A stretch of 22,853 nt of DNA from Micrococcaceae bacterium UBA4005 (lineage in GTDB: Bacteria > Actinomycetota > Actinomycetes > Actinomycetales > Micrococcaceae): NCBI GenBank assembly GCA_002384315.1, contig DGBL01000066.1, positions 1 to 22,853 of the forward strand. Direction: 5' to 3'. A program made the translations under genes and the position numbers. Shown piece by piece: positions 7,114 through 14,675 of the stretch. The notes below the pieces were generated by a model. The model made no database searches. It saw only the letters and a list, made by a program, of their open reading frames with translations, and had not been told where the DNA came from. Position 1 is the stretch's first letter, and each line of letters begins with the position of its first letter.

Positions 7114-8031
7114 TTAGAAATAACCCTCTTTCTTGCGGTCTTCCATCGCCGCTTCACTGACACGGTCATCCCCGCGGGTAGCGCCGCGCTCCGTCACGCG
7201 CGTTGCCGCCACCTCGGCAACAATGTCGTCAATATCGAATGCATTCGACCGCACCGCAGCCGTCAGGCTGGCGTCACCGACAGTGCGGTACCGGACTGTC
7301 TCAGTAAACGTTGGCTCATTTTCCCGGGGCTGGCAGAACTCGTGGACTCCGAACAACATTCCATTGCGTTCGAAGACCTCCCGCTCATGCGCGTAGTAAA
7401 TCGACGGAAGCGCCACCTTTTCCTGCCTGATGTAGCTCCAGATATCCAGTTCCGTCCAATTGGACAAGGGAAAAACGCGGATAGTCTCGCCGTGATGAAT
7501 TCTGGCGTTATACAGATTCCACAGTTCCGGGCGCTGGTTCTTCGGATCCCACTGGCCAAAATCGTCGCGGAAGGAGAATACGCGCTCCTTGGCACGGGCT
7601 TTCTCCTCATCCCGGCGGGCTCCACCCATGAGTGCATTGAAGTCATGCTTTTCGGCTGTTGCCAACAACACCGGCGTCTGGATCCTGTTCCGGGAACCGT
7701 TGCGCTCCTCAGCAACCTCACCCCGATCGATTGCCTCCTGCACGGACCCGACAACCAGCCGGATGCCGCGCCGCGTCACCTCCGCGTCACGGAACTCAAT
7801 GACCTCATCAAAATTGTGGCCTGTATCGATGTGGACCACCGGAAAGGGAAGGTTGGCCGGGGCAAAAGCCTTCAAGGCCAGATGCAGCATGACCGCAGAG
7901 TCCTTGCCCCCCGAAAATAACATCGCTGGCCGCTCCAGTTCCGCAACGACCTCGCGAATAATGAAGATGGCCTCGCTTTCGAGGGCATCGAGTTGGCTCA
8001 GCCGGTAGCTGGGGTTTTCGCTAGCTGTCAT
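7114..8031 (-). CDS. cysD: Sulfate adenylyltransferase subunit 2
   Basis: CysD is the catalytic PP-loop subunit of ATP sulfurylase and forms APS and pyrophosphate from ATP and sulfate together with CysN. The 305-residue product has the family length (about 300). The PP-loop SGGKDS is at 40-45, VVHIDTGHNFDEVIEFRD follows, and later come GGARRDEEKARAKER, the FPLSNWTELDIWSYI block and the usual C-terminal EDRKKEGYF that ends many CysD proteins. Start: ATG at 8031, with purine-rich GGACGGATAGAGG immediately upstream. It lies 53 bases after cysQ and abuts cysN, so the three form one transcription unit. No unusual residues were noticed in the motifs. Confidence 0.97.
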   Translation of the reverse strand: MTASENPSYRLSQLDALESEAIFIIREVVAELERPAMLFSGGKDSAVMLHLALKAFAPANLPFPVVHIDTGHNFDEVIEFRDAEVTRRGIRLVVGSVQEAIDRGEVAEERNGSRNRIQTPVLLATAEKHDFNALMGGARRDEEKARAKERVFSFRDDFGQWDPKNQRPELWNLYNARIHHGETIRVFPLSNWTELDIWSYIRQEKVALPSIYYAHEREVFERNGMLFGVHEFCQPRENEPTFTETVRYRTVGDASLTAAVRSNAFDIDDIVAEVAATRVTERGATRGDDRVSEAAMEDRKKEGYF

Positions 8032-8084
8032 CCTCTATCCGTCCCGTTTTCATCGCTCGTCAAAGGGCTCGTCGGCCTCAAAAA

Positions 8085-8864
8085 TCACATCGCCAAGCTG
8101 ATCTCATGCAGAACCGGACCGGCGATATCCTTCCCGCAGACGAGGAGGTCAGGCAGGTAGGAATCCCGCTGGTTATATGCAAGTGCAGATCCATCAATAC
8201 GGCTGGCGTGGAGACCGTACCCCGATGCTACTGCAACCGGGGCTGCTGAATCCCATTCATATTGGCCGCCGGAGTGAAGATAGAAATCGACGTCACCCCG
8301 GACCACCGCACACACTTTGTAACCTGCCGAGCCCATTGGAACAAGTTCCGCGTCCAACGCTTGCGCTACCTGGCGGACCAGTGGCGTGGCTCGGGTGCGG
8401 GATACAGCCAACCGCAATCGCCGATCCCTAGTGGGAGGAACCATCGGATCAGCGGCACGGCTATCCATGACGATGCCGATTCCCGGAAGCGCAACAGCGC
8501 CGGCAACCAGGTCCCCTGCAGCCCAGAGGGCAACGTGAACAGCCCAGTCGTCGCGCCCTTCGGAATACTCTCGCGTTCCATCAAGCGGATCGATGATCCA
8601 CACACGATCGGCGGATAACCGAACCTCATCGTCCGCAGCCTCTTCCGAGAGAATGGCGTCCGCCGGACGGTGCCTGCGCAGCTCATTGTCCAGGTAGCTC
8701 TGTGAGCGAGCGTCGCCCAAATCCCGGAGTGCGGTGGGGTCCAGTCCACCGTCCGTGGATGCCCGTTGCAGATCACGAAGGAGGTCGCCCGCGGTGCGCG
8801 CCAGGTACGCGGCGAGTTCTCCATCCCCTAATCCGGAAATCGGATCAGCGCACGTTTGTTCCAT
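8085..8864 (-). CDS. cysQ: 3'(2'),5'-bisphosphate nucleotidase CysQ (inositol-monophosphatase family)
   Basis: CysQ dephosphorylates 3'-phosphoadenosine-5'-phosphate (PAP), the toxic product left when a sulfotransferase uses PAPS, and may also lower PAPS. The 259-residue product has the metal-binding motifs of the family: SEEAAD with E74/E75, WIIDPLDGTREY (DPLDGT at 92-97), D107 W in the following strand, and YEWDSAAPVAVA with D205. No membrane segment is seen, so it acts in the cytoplasm. Start: ATG at 8864 preceded by GAGGGG with a short 3-base gap. It is the first gene of the minus-strand operon with cysD, cysN and the sulfotransferase, and is divergent from cysC. Placement with a sulfotransferase supports PAP removal rather than inositol phosphate hydrolysis, although family members overlap in substrate. 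Confidence 0.9.
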   Translation of the reverse strand: MEQTCADPISGLGDGELAAYLARTAGDLLRDLQRASTDGGLDPTALRDLGDARSQSYLDNELRRHRPADAILSEEAADDEVRLSADRVWIIDPLDGTREYSEGRDDWAVHVALWAAGDLVAGAVALPGIGIVMDSRAADPMVPPTRDRRLRLAVSRTRATPLVRQVAQALDAELVPMGSAGYKVCAVVRGDVDFYLHSGGQYEWDSAAPVAVASGYGLHASRIDGSALAYNQRDSYLPDLLVCGKDIAGPVLHEISLAM

Positions 8865-9079
8865 ATGCCCCTCGTGATGCTCGGTTCATGCCGGTGCAAT
8901 CCCGCGTCGAGCGCCGGGCAACACCAAATGTGCCTTACTCTACAGAGAAACGAGGTGGCGGAATAATCCTGCATCGCATGCCGGACGCACGAATCATGAA
9001 GGGACTCCGCTATCATCGGCAAGGTAATCGTGGCCCTACATAGCGCGCTAATGACCTCATAGGACGAGATCCCCACACC
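8865..9079. promoter_or_regulatory. Divergent intergenic region between cysQ and cysC
   Basis: This 215-base region lies between the two halves of the PAPS pathway, which are transcribed outward, so it probably holds both promoters and could allow joint control. Candidate -10 hexamers are TATCAT on the plus strand near 9011-9016 and TAGAGT on the minus strand near 8940. Neither has a convincing -35. No clear ORF with a ribosome binding site and no obvious operator palindrome was found. The cysC start has only a weak GAGAT upstream. Confidence 0.35.
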
Positions 9080-10330
9080 ATGCCCCGACACTCCCACCCT
9101 GTTCCCGCGGCCTCCATGGTTTTGGAGGAACAGCAGCTCGATGAACTCGACCTGATCCTCGGTGGACTCGCAGGAACGCCCGCTAGCTATGCCCTTCCGT
9201 CCAGCACGACTGGCCCAAGCCTGTGGCCACCCGCACTACTTGTTCCGCAGGCTCTTGCTGGTGGCCTCACGAATTCCAGTGAGCTGCACCTCACCGATCC
9301 CGACGGTACCCCTCTGGCGGCTGTGACAATTGCCCAAATCTGCCCTGCTTCGACCTCCGCAGGCGTGTTCGTGGCAGGTCGAGTCACCGCCCTGCAGCCT
9401 GCAGAACACCCGCCATTTCGGCATTTACGCGTCAAAGCGCCACTTGGACCGTCCACCCTGGTTGCCGCCTTTTCGCGACCGCCGCACCCGGATCAGATTA
9501 AAATGGTTGCGCACGCTGCTCGCAGATACGCTTCGAGTGTCCTGCTGCTCGCGGTTCAGGATTCGGACGGGAGCCGACATCGAGGATTCGACCGCCTCGT
9601 CGAAGTACTGGAACTTTGTGCTGCATCGATGCCTGCCGGAGAAGTGGGAGTCCTCGTGATCCCAGGGTTCCTCACCCCGGACGCCGCCAATGGCAAAACT
9701 CGCGTCCAATCAACGCTCCAGAATCTGGGGGCAGCGCATGTCTTGGATTTTTGCTGTCCTGCCGATCAGGACGACGAACACCGCGCTGCGCACCGTAGTA
9801 CTGGCGCGGTGGTGCTATTTACCGGACTTTCGGGCTCAGGAAAATCCACCCTGGCGCGCGCACTTGCCGAACAACTCCACCAGCTCGATGACCGCGCTGT
9901 TACTTTGCTCGACGGCGACGAAGTACGGCGCTTCCTTTCCGCCGGGCTTGGGTTCTCCCGTGCCGATCGGGAGACGAATGTAGAGCGAATCGGGTGGGTT
10001 GCGGCGCTGATTGCCAAATCATCAGGCATCGCGATTTGCGCACCAATCGCGCCCTTCGAATCCACGCGCCAACGAGTGCGCGAACTAGCTTCGTCTGCTG
10101 GACGCTTCGTATTGGTCCATGTATCAACTCCCCTGGACATCTGTGAGGCGCGTGACCGGAAAGGCCTGTACGCCAAAGCCCGTGCTGGCCTGCTCCCGGA
10201 CTTCACCGGAATCGGTTCGCCCTACGAGCAGCCACTGAACGCAGACCTTGAAATCGATACCTCCGCCACAAGCGTGGACGAAGCAACCTCTCAGATCATC
10301 AGCATCCTCTACCGGGATTTGGCTAGCTAA
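9080..10330 (+). CDS. cysC: Adenylyl-sulfate kinase with N-terminal degenerate ATP-sulfurylase-like region
   Basis: The C-terminal part (about 240-416) is a complete APS kinase, which phosphorylates APS to PAPS, the sulfuryl donor. It has Walker A GLSGSGKST at 249-257, DGDEVRR at 278-284, GFSRADRETNVERI at 291-304 and the lid block RDRKGLYAKARAGLLPDFTG at 358-377. The usual phosphorylatable Ser of the SPF/SPH motif is Ala here (APIAPF, 321-326); the E. coli Ser is known not to be essential. Residues about 64-225 resemble an ATP sulfurylase in layout: a PUA-like piece (LHLTDPDGTPLAAV, 69-82), then LVAAFSRPPHPDQIK (127-141), where an active enzyme has QTRNPxHRxH. The catalytic motif is missing, so this part is probably regulatory or structural, and CysDN makes the APS. 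It is divergent from cysQ and followed after 89 bases by the glycan genes. Confidence 0.9.
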   Translation: MPRHSHPVPAASMVLEEQQLDELDLILGGLAGTPASYALPSSTTGPSLWPPALLVPQALAGGLTNSSELHLTDPDGTPLAAVTIAQICPASTSAGVFVAGRVTALQPAEHPPFRHLRVKAPLGPSTLVAAFSRPPHPDQIKMVAHAARRYASSVLLLAVQDSDGSRHRGFDRLVEVLELCAASMPAGEVGVLVIPGFLTPDAANGKTRVQSTLQNLGAAHVLDFCCPADQDDEHRAAHRSTGAVVLFTGLSGSGKSTLARALAEQLHQLDDRAVTLLDGDEVRRFLSAGLGFSRADRETNVERIGWVAALIAKSSGIAICAPIAPFESTRQRVRELASSAGRFVLVHVSTPLDICEARDRKGLYAKARAGLLPDFTGIGSPYEQPLNADLEIDTSATSVDEATSQIISILYRDLAS

Positions 10331-10419
10331 CGGTATCCCTACTGACTCCGTGTTATCGTCAATTCGCCTCATCTATCACTCACCACCAACTGCTATTCGG
10401 TCATGACTCCGGGGAAACT

Positions 10420-11391
10420 GTGCATATGAGAATCTCAAAAAAAATATCCCGAGTGGGTATTCTCGCGAGCGGCGGTTTGCTTGCCTCCCTCCTGACCGGG
10501 CTGTTCATTCCCACACATTGGCATGGCCCGATCATTATTGCCACGCTGGCGTGCATGAGCGCATTGGTGATCCTCATCGAGTACCGCCAGAGCGCCACTG
10601 TCCGCGCCGGAGTTAAAGCCGCACGCACGCAGCACGAGGCGATGCTTGGAAAAGTAGCAACTCTTGAACGGAACGCTGCGGCTCAGGCGCGCGCCCAAAA
10701 AACGATTATCGACACGCTCGGCGCGCTCGAAAAGCAGAACAGTAGTAATGAGGGCCGGGTTCGACAAATCGCGCAACTCATCAAGGAATTGAATGAGTCG
10801 CGCAGTGGATATCGGCCTACATATATGCCGCTCGCCAAGCGCCAGAACATCAGCGGAGAATCGGCAGTGGGTCGGCTGGCTGCGGCGGTTACGCCCGACC
10901 TGGCACGATCCGAGAAACTACTCGCTGCACTATCCGGTAGCGTCGGGGGCCCGCACCGGCTTGGGCCGGCGCGGAAGGTTGGGCTGATCAGCAGCAGCGA
11001 CCTTGAGGCGTTTATCGGCGAAGGCATCGAAACCTGCCGCTATCAGCCGAGTATCTCGATGACACAGAACCTGAATTTCGACCCGTCAAGCCTCGTCATC
11101 GAGGAACGGGCCATGAGCGTTGGTCCGTGGGCGGGCGCCCTGTCAGCAAGCGGCTTACTGCTCTATGATGAAATTTTCCAACTCTTGGACTGGGCGAAAG
11201 TCAGCGGCATTCCCGCCTATTTCCTCAGAAACGCTGGCCCAGCCGATATACACAGCGATGACGTCGCTGCCCAGATGTATTGCATCTCAGCCGAGAGCAG
11301 CTTTGAGGAACCCTGGTCCGACGGAATCGGCTTCGACTTCCTAGAAACGCTGCGAGCCTACTGCACGCGGCCCGCGCGGGAGGAGCTATGA
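10420..11391 (+). CDS. Membrane-anchored coiled-coil protein with glycosyltransferase-N-domain-like C-terminus
   Basis: I do not recognise a named family. The 323-residue product has two hydrophobic segments (about 12-30 and 36-53), a charged helical coiled coil (about 56-128) and a soluble domain (about 184-300). That domain follows the layout of the N-terminal Rossmann part of CgeB-like glycosyltransferases: KVGLIS (186-191), LVIEERAMSVGPWAG (225-239), and IFQLLDWAKVSGIPAYFLRN (252-271). It parallels residues 648-750 of the 1456-residue glycosyltransferase in this window (AVFVESAWEGN, LLAYCRSQTIPTIFWNKED). The nucleotide-sugar-binding half is absent, so it is unlikely to be a full transferase. 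It may tether or organise the glycosyltransferases at the membrane (inference). GTG at 10420 has GGGGA four bases upstream; an ATG two codons later is the alternative. It overlaps the next gene by ATGA. Confidence 0.65.
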   Translation: MHMRISKKISRVGILASGGLLASLLTGLFIPTHWHGPIIIATLACMSALVILIEYRQSATVRAGVKAARTQHEAMLGKVATLERNAAAQARAQKTIIDTLGALEKQNSSNEGRVRQIAQLIKELNESRSGYRPTYMPLAKRQNISGESAVGRLAAAVTPDLARSEKLLAALSGSVGGPHRLGPARKVGLISSSDLEAFIGEGIETCRYQPSISMTQNLNFDPSSLVIEERAMSVGPWAGALSASGLLLYDEIFQLLDWAKVSGIPAYFLRNAGPADIHSDDVAAQMYCISAESSFEEPWSDGIGFDFLETLRAYCTRPAREEL

Positions 11392-13607
11392 CAAGCACAG
11401 CAGTCGACGCACCGGAAACTACCACCGCGCAACGGCGCAGGATCCTGCTCTACGGCGACATCAACCTGAACATTATGGATGGATCCGCCGTCTGGCTCGT
11501 ATCGATGGCTGAGGCCCTATCCCGGACCCATTCCGAGGTATGGGTGCTCCTAAAGTCACCGCTCCGCGATGACCGGCTCACCCGCCAGGTGAGAGAGCTA
11601 CCTAATGTCCATCTGGTCCAGCCCTTCAACCTACCGGAGGAATCCGCTGAATTAAGCCCGCGCTATGCAATTCAGGCAATACTGGCCCTGGACGACGAAC
11701 ACCATTTCAATATCGTCATCACGCGCGGTCTGGCGGTGGCTCAGGCTCTGGCTGGCTGCGCGAGCCTGCTAGAGCGTGCCTGGATTTACATCACGGACAT
11801 CCCCTTTCCTGCATCCAAAGTTTCTGAAAAACAGTTGCTTTCGCTCAACGCAATTGCTCGCGGCGCGCGAAAGCTTTTCGCACAAACCGAAAACGCACGC
11901 TCCTACCTGGAAAGCCTTGTCCCGCAGGCTGCCAGCAAGACCCTGTTACTGCCGCCGATGATTCCCGATAACCTTTTCAAATCCCCACCGACAGCTGGCA
12001 AGGAAGACGATGGGATCCTCCACCTGATCTACGCCGGAAAATTTGCCAAGGACTGGCACACTCTGGAAATGTGTTCGATCGTTCCGCTGCTCGAGGAGGA
12101 GGGAATCCAATCCGGGCTGACGATGGTCGGCGACAAATTCCAAGATGACAGGAGCGATCCCAGCTGGCCGGACCGCATGAGGGAGGCGCTCGCATTCGAC
12201 GGGGTGGACTGGGCAGGCGGCATGCCGCGGGACGATGCGCTAAATCTCATCCGAAAGCACGACGTAGGGCTGAGTTGGCGGTCCGCCAAGCTGAACGCAA
12301 GCCTCGAGTTGTCCACCAAGGCATTGGAATATGCTGCCGCAGGGGTGCCCCCGATCCTGAACCGGACTATCGCGCACGAGGAACTGTTCGGCGCTGATTA
12401 CCCTTTTTTCGTCGATGGGGACAGTTTAGGCAGCCTGGTCGCCGTCCTGCGGAATTCTCGAGCGGCCTTAGCTGTAGCGCGGGAAAAAGCATGGGTGGCG
12501 GCCCAGCCGTTCTCGATAGGCCAGTCGGCGCGTCGTTTGGAAGCCGCCTTCGTGCGAGCTCACTTGGGAGGAACTGCTGCACCCGGAGCTGATGGACCCC
12601 TCAAGGTGGCTTTTGCCGGTCACGATTTCAAATTTGCCGGAGAACTTCTCGAGACCCTGCGCAGCCACCCTGCGGTCCTGCTGCGTATAGACCGGTGGAC
12701 GACGCTGCATACCCATGACCTTGCCCAGAGCGAGGACATGGTGGAATGGGCGGATATCGTCATTTGTGAATGGGCAGGCCCAAACAGTGTCTGGTATTCA
12801 GAACACAAAAAACCAGGGCAGGCACTAATAGTCCGTCTCCACGCGTTTGAGCTCCGCGGCCCGTGGCTGCCCAAGCTCAAGATCTCGGCCGTGGACCGGA
12901 TCGTGTGCGTCTCTGGACACTATAAACAGCTCACCCAGCAAAAGCTGGGCATTGCTGCCAAAAAAGTAGTTGTCATTCCTAATTCCCTCGACTGCGAGGA
13001 TCTCCGGCGTGCAAAGGTTCCTGGCTTTCATCATCGGCTTGGGATGATCGGCATCGTACCATTCCTCAAGCGGCCCGATCGCGCTCTCGACGTGCTCGAA
13101 GCGCTACTCGCGCAAGATTCCCGCTTTTCGCTCCATATTAAGGGTCGCATGCCTTGGGAATACTCCTACGAATGGGCAAAACCGGTCCAGCAAGAAGCCT
13201 ACAGAGAGTTCTTCCGCCGGATCGGCGCAAGCTCCATACTCACCGATCGCGTGGTTTTTGAGCCGTTCGCCTCAGATATGGGAAGCTGGCTGCGGAAGAT
13301 CGGCTTTGTCCTCTCCCCCAGCACGCAGGAAAGCTTCCACCTAGCTCCGGCTGAGGGGATGGCCACCGGCGCACCTCCCGTTATCTGGGACCGGCCCGGG
13401 GCCGTGGAGGTATTCGGGCCGGAGTTCGCTGTAGCGTCGAACGACGCGGCGGTAGAGATGATTTCCCACCTAGCCGGCGATCTAACGGCCTACCGGGATG
13501 CGTCCGAATTGGCGCTGAAAAAGGCTGCGACGTTTGACATCACGCAGTCCTCGAAGCGGTGGATGCGGCAAATTCTCGCGTTCCAGGAAACGTCATCCCG
13601 TTCATGA
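11388..13607 (+). CDS. Two-module GT-B glycosyltransferase
   Basis: The 739-residue product holds two glycosyltransferase modules joined near residue 400. Module 1 (about 18-395) has RILLYGDINLNIMDGSAVW at 18-36, LIYAGKFAKDWHTLE (213-227) and the GT4-like donor-site stretch LELSTKALEYAAAGVPPIL (306-324). Module 2 (about 405-735) starts VAFAGHDFKFAGELLE and continues CEWAGPNSVWYSEH, RLHAFELRGPWLPKL, VIPNSLD, GMIGIVPFLKRPDRALD and STQESFHLAPAEGMATGAPP. Module 2 is clearly paralogous to the C-terminal module of the 1456-residue protein at 16508-20878. No membrane helix is visible; it probably assembles glycan on the cytoplasmic face. Sugar specificity cannot be read. ATGA overlaps with both neighbours indicate translational coupling. 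The tandem domains suggest that consecutive sugars are added by one polypeptide. Confidence 0.88.
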   Translation: MTSTAVDAPETTTAQRRRILLYGDINLNIMDGSAVWLVSMAEALSRTHSEVWVLLKSPLRDDRLTRQVRELPNVHLVQPFNLPEESAELSPRYAIQAILALDDEHHFNIVITRGLAVAQALAGCASLLERAWIYITDIPFPASKVSEKQLLSLNAIARGARKLFAQTENARSYLESLVPQAASKTLLLPPMIPDNLFKSPPTAGKEDDGILHLIYAGKFAKDWHTLEMCSIVPLLEEEGIQSGLTMVGDKFQDDRSDPSWPDRMREALAFDGVDWAGGMPRDDALNLIRKHDVGLSWRSAKLNASLELSTKALEYAAAGVPPILNRTIAHEELFGADYPFFVDGDSLGSLVAVLRNSRAALAVAREKAWVAAQPFSIGQSARRLEAAFVRAHLGGTAAPGADGPLKVAFAGHDFKFAGELLETLRSHPAVLLRIDRWTTLHTHDLAQSEDMVEWADIVICEWAGPNSVWYSEHKKPGQALIVRLHAFELRGPWLPKLKISAVDRIVCVSGHYKQLTQQKLGIAAKKVVVIPNSLDCEDLRRAKVPGFHHRLGMIGIVPFLKRPDRALDVLEALLAQDSRFSLHIKGRMPWEYSYEWAKPVQQEAYREFFRRIGASSILTDRVVFEPFASDMGSWLRKIGFVLSPSTQESFHLAPAEGMATGAPPVIWDRPGAVEVFGPEFAVASNDAAVEMISHLAGDLTAYRDASELALKKAATFDITQSSKRWMRQILAFQETSSRS

Positions 13608-14593
13608 CACATCCGGATCAGAGTGTCGACGGCTTCTACAAGGTTCCTGTCATAGCGCTCACGTCGCTTGGTGATTTCCAACCCACGGTCACGGACCCTG
13701 AGAGGATCTATACGGTACCGATCGGTGACGGAATGATCCTCGCGTTCTTGGTGAACCCGCGGCGCGCTCCTGCCGGGGACCTGCGGGTCGGCTTTCACGC
13801 GGCCAAGGGCGCGGGCCAGACCAAAGGGTACAGGTTCGCTCCACTGAGCATCTGCCGCGCCTCGGGGTCACCGTTCGTACTCTTCGCTGATCCAACGTTG
13901 ACCCTAGCCCCTTACAACGTCCTGTCCTGGTATGTCGGAACTGCCGATGTTGACCCCGACGACGCAATGGAAACGATCATTCGCCGACTTATGGTTGCAT
14001 CGGCGGCCCCCTACGTTCTCTTTGAAGGCTCATCCGGCGGAGGCTTCGTGAGCATGCGCCTCAGCGCACGATTTAGCAACTCGGTCGCGGTGCCGCGGAT
14101 TCCCCAGACCGATATTTTCCGATACGCCGCCACAGCGCCAATTACCCAGACGCTCAAGACGGCCTGGAATGGTTTGACCCATGCCGAGATCCTTGAGAAC
14201 TATGCGCACCGTTTCCGCATCGCGGATCTCTATACCGACCCCGGCTGGAACCGCGGCAACCTCATTACCTACGTCCACAACACCGGTGACGTCCGGCATA
14301 CTCAAGACCACCTCACTCCATTCCTCCAGGAGTTGGGATTAAGATCCACCGCATACGCCGCCATGAACTACCGCATCATTATTCAGCGCATCTACGTCGG
14401 GAAGGGCCATATCGGCATTCCGAGTGATTTCTGGCCGGCCGAAGCAAACCTCGCACTTGCCCGACTCAAAAAACTGAAACCGGATGCAGAAGCTGATGAG
14501 CCTATGTTTGTCAAACCTTTGGAATTTTCGCGAAAACCGGAAACCGAGGAGAAACGCGCGGAATTCATCGCGCTGCATTTCAAGGATTTTTAA
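13604..14593 (+). CDS. Alpha/beta-hydrolase-fold-like protein of unknown function
   Basis: No close family is recognised. The 329-residue product contains EGSSGGGF at 141-148, a GxSxG nucleophile elbow with S144, then YVHNTGDVRHTQDHL around 223-237 with candidate acidic residues D229/D235, and VGKGHIGIP at 265-273 with H269. Order and spacing (Ser, Asp, His) fit an alpha/beta hydrolase catalytic triad. No signal peptide or lipoprotein box is seen. I chose ATG 13604 because it makes a 4-base ATGA overlap with the glycosyltransferase stop, the same junction as between the two preceding genes. An upstream in-frame ATG at 13559 would overlap by 49 bases. Gene position suggests a role in modifying the glycan, such as acyl transfer or removal, but this is inference. 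Confidence 0.6.
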   Translation: MTHPDQSVDGFYKVPVIALTSLGDFQPTVTDPERIYTVPIGDGMILAFLVNPRRAPAGDLRVGFHAAKGAGQTKGYRFAPLSICRASGSPFVLFADPTLTLAPYNVLSWYVGTADVDPDDAMETIIRRLMVASAAPYVLFEGSSGGGFVSMRLSARFSNSVAVPRIPQTDIFRYAATAPITQTLKTAWNGLTHAEILENYAHRFRIADLYTDPGWNRGNLITYVHNTGDVRHTQDHLTPFLQELGLRSTAYAAMNYRIIIQRIYVGKGHIGIPSDFWPAEANLALARLKKLKPDAEADEPMFVKPLEFSRKPETEEKRAEFIALHFKDF

Positions 14594-14620
14594 TGTCATG
14601 CAGCGTCGCGTTGCGGGCGT

Positions 14621-14652
14621 CACCGATCAGCACCACTAGGCTGATCGCGGTG
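14621..14652 (+). terminator. Inverted repeat upstream of the sulfate permease gene
   Basis: CACCGATCAGC (14621-14631) pairs with GCTGATC-GC-GGTG (14640-14652), giving an 11-bp stem with a two-base bulge and an 8-base loop. It lies 27 bases after the hydrolase stop and 23 bases before the permease ATG. It has no T-tract, so it may be a weak terminator, an attenuator-like element, or an operator. The GGTGG right before the permease start is a separate SD. Confidence 0.4.
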
Positions 14653-14675
14653 GAACATTCGAAAATAGGTGGCTG

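Noticed and set aside
6385..7920. A 511-codon open frame on the plus strand opposite cysN and cysD
   Set aside because: It is antisense to two genes with complete, well-known motifs, has no recognisable domain, and such long opposite-strand frames are common in G+C-rich DNA.
5863..10330. Standard assimilatory sulfate reduction operon
   Set aside because: No cysH, sulfite reductase, siroheme or sulfate ABC transporter genes are present, whereas a sulfotransferase and a PAP phosphatase are.
13559..13603. Upstream ATG for the alpha/beta-hydrolase-like gene
   Set aside because: It would give a 49-base overlap with the glycosyltransferase gene; the ATGA junction at 13604 matches the neighbouring gene junction and is more natural.
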